A stretch of DNA of 64,000 nt from Chamaea fasciata (lineage: Eukaryota; Chordata; Aves; Passeriformes; Sylviidae), in contig JARCOQ010000001.1 of the NCBI GenBank assembly GCA_029207755.1, positions 91,871,637 through 91,935,636 on the forward strand, given 5' to 3'. Shown piece by piece: positions 60,066-64,000 of this stretch. The notes beneath the pieces were generated by a model that searched no databases, was not told the DNA's origin, and saw only the letters and a list, made by a program, of their open reading frames with translations. The translations under genes were made by a program, and so were the position numbers. Each line of letters begins with the position of its first letter. The stretch's first letter is position 1.

Positions 60066-63000
60066 GTCTCTGTGTGTATGTATATGTCACTGTAAAGGTT
60101 CCTGGTTATGTGCTAGCTGTATATCATCTAAGGATATTGTTATATGTCTCTTTGAGAGCAAAATTTTACTTTTTTATCAAAAGTGGTATCATTGGGAAAG
60201 ATTGAGGCATTACAGTCTTAAGCAGAGTGGTTGTGTCATGCTTCTAATTCCTTATGGATATAGAGCAAGCTTTTTTCTGTGGAAGTTATCTGCCTAACTC
60301 TGACTCTAAGGAGTTACTACTGAAGAGACTGAGGACCTTCCCACTGTGCCTTCCAGACTTAGCTGGTGGCCTTGCAAAAGGAGATATTGGGGTGATAAGA
60401 GCCACAGCAGTAGGAAACATGGGTAGCTTTGTCAGCAGTTACAATTAGCACTTTGTTATGGCAATTTCCAGAGAAGTCATGTGTGAAACATAAATTGCAG
60501 GTCAAATTAATACTCAAAATATTTTCCCATACACAGATACATGATTTTTTTTATTAGGGGTTACTGCCCTGGGAGTCATTATGAAATCTGCATCCTTGTT
60601 TAACTCTCAATTGAAACTATATTCAGAATATGCAAGGGAAGGAATACTTATAAGGTGTATACAAAAGTCCACTAGGAAGTACTACACCTATGCCCTAATG
60701 TTGAATTGAAGTTGTTACTCTGTGTTGATCTACTGTTTGATGTTAATACTTGAAAACTGCTGACGAAACTTCCTGGCTCTGAGCTGTTCCATCCTGTTTG
60801 CTCAGTTATGAAAAGGAATCCCAGATTCCCAGATAGCTTACAGATGTTCCTTAGTAAAGACTGGAAGCAAGACTATGAAAAAAACCCAAACCATTAACTT
60901 CTAGAGAGGCCTGGTATGTTTGATACAACCTCATTTTCTGACATAAAGTGATTTCAGGGTAAATTGCTGATGTATTTAACAACTCCATTTCTGGTCTCAA
61001 GGTAGAATTTTCTCAAAAGATGCAGACTTAAACCTGCTCCTTAACTCATAAGTTCCTGTGACTTTTAGTAATTCAGAAACATGGGCAAAGTTAGCCTTAA
61101 ACTGTCCTGTCAAATTAAAAGCAGATTTTTTTTGTTGGTTTGTGGAAGGTGAAGGAGGCACCCGAGTTCATCAGTGTTTATCTTATGCCAAAGATGTCAG
61201 GTGATTCCAGGAAGATATTTATGTGAAAAATGTCAGGTCTCCATTGTCTGCAATGTTCTTTACTGACACTGAATTATTTTATGTAAATGGCCTCCATGAA
61301 ACAAATGTGTTTTAACAGAAATACTAAGGAGATTGTGATAGTTTCTTCTATGGTACCAATTATTTAGGAAAGTTTTAGATTTTCTTACTAATCTCATGTT
61401 GTTTACTCTGTCTTGTTAGTAATTGCACAATTTTCTTGGTATGTTTTTTATGTGTGGTGGGCTTAGAGAAGGACAGTTTTTGCTTTACGTGGAATATGGT
61501 AAATCTGTAAACTTCCATGCATTCTTTGATGATAAGCGTCTTCAAACTTGATGGATATCAGAATGAGAACTGGTTTTTACTTTTGATGTATTGGTAAAAG
61601 ACTTTTTTTTGTGTGTATGAGTGACCACGAATGCTTCTAGTTGGGAGCAGGTGATCTTCCTTGTAACTCTTCCCATAAAATGCATTGAGGTAGACTTTTA
61701 CTAGATGTTTAATATGTAAATTATCTAATATCTAAATATATATCAGTTTAAAAAAATCAAGCCTGGACAAATATTTTAATCAAAGTAATTCTTTTCTCTT
61801 TGTATTTCATGTCTTCTGTTACATCATAGGGGAGCTATGCTAACATAAAACTCAGCATGTAAAAATACAGAAAAACAAGGGAAGAAAATTGAAATAGGAA
61901 TGTGAATGGCTGGTTTGTTAGACACAGATTGACTTAGGGGGAGAGAAAAAGCCCAAATCAAAGTAGTTATGTTTTACTCTTGAGCTGTTTTACTGTGGCA
62001 CCACCCCTTTTGCCTGGAGTTTGTTGAGCTGAAAACTACCCTGCTCTTGGCTCAACAAAAATACTTCTGATGGTTTAAGACGTGTTCCTGCACCTACATC
62101 AGACTTAGCAGAGGAAAAATATGTAGTCAGTTTTCTTCCATTTTTTCAAGCAGTTCTTTAGGCTTCTATAAAACACAGTAAAGGGAATGAAAGTCTATAA
62201 AGGGAAGGAATGAGGTCACTCTGTAGGTGTCATAACTAGAAATCTGTCTTATAATTTTAGACCTAAAGCTTTGGTCAGTAGCTATCTCTGCAGCCTCCAA
62301 GTCTGTATTGGTGACAATTCCTTTTTCTCATAGCTGAAGATATACAGCTATAAAGTGTGTTACTGAATTTCCCGAATCAAGCACTCAGAAATGAAGATCA
62401 GTATGAAGAACAGCTCTGCAGCTTTGTTTTTTGTACCTCTTGACAATTCTTATTTGGTGATTACTTGCTGGTGTTTGCTAAAGGTTACTTCCATTTGCAC
62501 TGTTGTGATGCAGCTTCCATGGCACATTCTCAGGTGCTGTTTACTGGTATGTAATTATTTTTAAAACTTGCAAACTCTTGCAGAGGGCATGATTTTTAAT
62601 GTTCATATAATTTTTTCTTACTTTCCATCCCTGTAATATGCAAGTGCTTTAAACAAATGGTTTAATTTATTTTCACACTGTTCTCTCTGGTCAGAGCTTC
62701 ATGGTATTCCTTGTTTCTTAGTGTTTGGCAACTTAGCAAGTGGGAATAGGGTCAAACGTATCCCCAAGCTTAGTCACCTGATATGTGACTCCCAGAGGTT
62801 TTGTGCTGCTGAACCTTAAGCTGCGGCTGTGACCTTCCATGCCTGGCACCTCTTGGTGAAGGCTGCTTGTGCAAGTCAGACAGGCTCCACCCAGGGTAGT
62901 GTGTTCTAAAAGGAATGTAGGTACCATTTACAAGTATAAATGAATTCTGGAGCAGAAATGCCCTTCAAAACTGGGTTGCGTGTGGGTTTCTGGTTTTGTT

Positions 63001-64000
63001 GTTGCTGTTTTTGGGGGGGTGTGGGTTTTTTTGAGGATAATCAGGGCTCTTCACTAGGACACCATGTTTTCTCCTTTTGGAAACCACTAAATCATGTTTG
63101 CCATGACTGTTAAAAAGATCTCAGAAAGTACAGTTTCCCTCATTACACAGACAGTGGAAATCGATCTTATCCAGCATGGGATGAGATGGGAGTCCTGGGG
63201 AAATTTATGAGCCTGTGTAAATAATTGTGTTACAAGTGCTCCAGAAGGAAGTATTAGTGTGTGGGAGCAGCCTCACTTCTGGCATTTTTACATTTTGAGT
63301 CTTTGACTATGCAACCTAAATAGTGTGTTTTGCCCCACAGTTTTGTGTGCATTGTTTTGTTAAGTCAGGGAAAAACCCAACAGCAATTTGTTACCTAATG
63401 CTGTGCTCCACGCATCATCTTTTCCTGGCCACCAAACTGGTCACTGTTCCCTCCAGTACCGCTCCCTGGTTCACCTCTATGCTGTGCTGGTGCAGTGCAG
63501 TTCAGCTATTGCTTGAACAGTTTGGAATCCCTGGAAGCAGAGGCAGCAGAGGCTCACTGCTTGCTGATTGCATGGTTGAGATGCAGCCTGCTGAATCCTG
63601 CAGTTGTGTTTGGAGGGAAAGCTGTCTTACCTGGCTGTACTTAGTGCAGTCAGCCTCTACTGGGCCTTCAGTCTTAGTCTTGAAAGAGAACTGTGGTTTC
63701 ACAGTTCTGAGAGTTAGGATTTCATCCTGGAGTTTCCAGAACTAATTAGATACTCTTGAAATTATGGTCTACTGGAGGGAGGGGTTTTGAGCTGAAAAAG
63801 AAAGTATTGGCCAACTGTTTGTAAGCAATCTGAAAAATACAGCTGCTGAGTAGTACTTTATTTGAGTTTGGTAATCCTAAAATTGTTTTTAAATGACCAA
63901 TAATAGAATAATTATATTTTTGTACGGAAGAAGGCCAAGAGGTGCGGAGATGTCAAAGCCTCTCTGGCCTCTCCTGCTCTGCATCCACACCCCAGTGACC
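60066..64000. other. Intronic sequence to the window end
   Basis: AT-rich to about 62700. A G-rich patch lies near 63013-63031 (GGGGGGG, TGT, GGG). A GC-richer stretch at 63400-63720 has a 140-codon plus-strand frame (63323-63745) without a recognisable domain. The last about 75 bases turn abruptly GC-richer. No CDKAL1 exon was recognised. Confidence 0.5.

Larger units (their letters stand above)
46124..64000 (+). other. CDKAL1: Downstream CDKAL1 intron (5' part)
   Basis: This runs from the GTAAGTT donor to the window end. The next exon should encode the segment with the AGCVPQ cysteine motif; no such sequence was seen, so it probably lies beyond the window. In human the corresponding intron is long and carries the CDKAL1 type 2 diabetes association signal (established knowledge). 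Here it holds four CR1 fragments, several long T tracts and a TA microsatellite. Confidence 0.8.

Noticed and set aside
63323..63745. 140-codon plus-strand open frame
   Set aside because: No recognisable domain and no splice or promoter context. It lies in a GC-richer patch with a 66-codon frame on the opposite strand, as chance frames do.
1..64000. tRNA, snRNA, rRNA or CRISPR features
   Set aside because: No tRNA A/B-box pair with a cloverleaf, no U6 or 5S-like sequence and no regularly spaced repeat array were seen by eye.

Overview
This is a vertebrate, almost certainly avian, nuclear DNA window. It is AT-rich, dominated by non-coding sequence, and carries at least seven truncated CR1 (chicken repeat 1) LINE fragments with their typical 3' tails. 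There are no bacterial-style genes. The many 60-170-codon open frames have no recognisable domains and are chance frames or pieces of CR1.

One real protein-coding exon was found. It lies on the + strand at 46039-46123, between a strong polypyrimidine/AG acceptor and a GTAAGTT donor. Its translation contains [18 protein letters not shown], which I recognise as the N-terminal methylthiotransferase domain of CDKAL1, the tRNA ms2t6A37 methylthiotransferase. The rest of the window is then intron of this very long gene: about 46 kb of the upstream intron and about 18 kb of the downstream intron (introns 4 and 5 if human exon numbering, recalled from memory, holds). Neither flanking CDKAL1 exon was found.

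Layout: 1-9.2 kb plain intron; 9.2-9.5 kb a CR1 3' end (+); about 15.3-15.65 kb a possible solo LTR; 20.7-22.1 kb single-copy sequence with a duplicated POU-octamer cluster, a candidate regulatory element; 25.3-25.8 kb CR1 (+); 30.4-31.85 kb the largest CR1 (+), with a broken reverse-transcriptase region carrying an internal deletion and a newly formed G-quadruplex motif; 36.7 kb a recursive-splice-like site; 43.0 kb a CA/TA palindromic microsatellite; 46.04 kb the CDKAL1 exon; 46.5 kb a CR1 3' end (+) only about 400 bp after the exon; 47.05-47.56 kb an unclassified, possibly repeat-derived segment; 52.7, 56.6 and 59.9 kb CR1 fragments on the minus strand.

Homopolymer T tracts greatly outnumber A tracts on the + strand through the whole window. 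This fits one long + strand transcription unit. No undescribed gene system was found. The observations most worth checking are the octamer cluster, the recursive-splice candidate, the CR1-derived G-quadruplex and the possible solo LTR.
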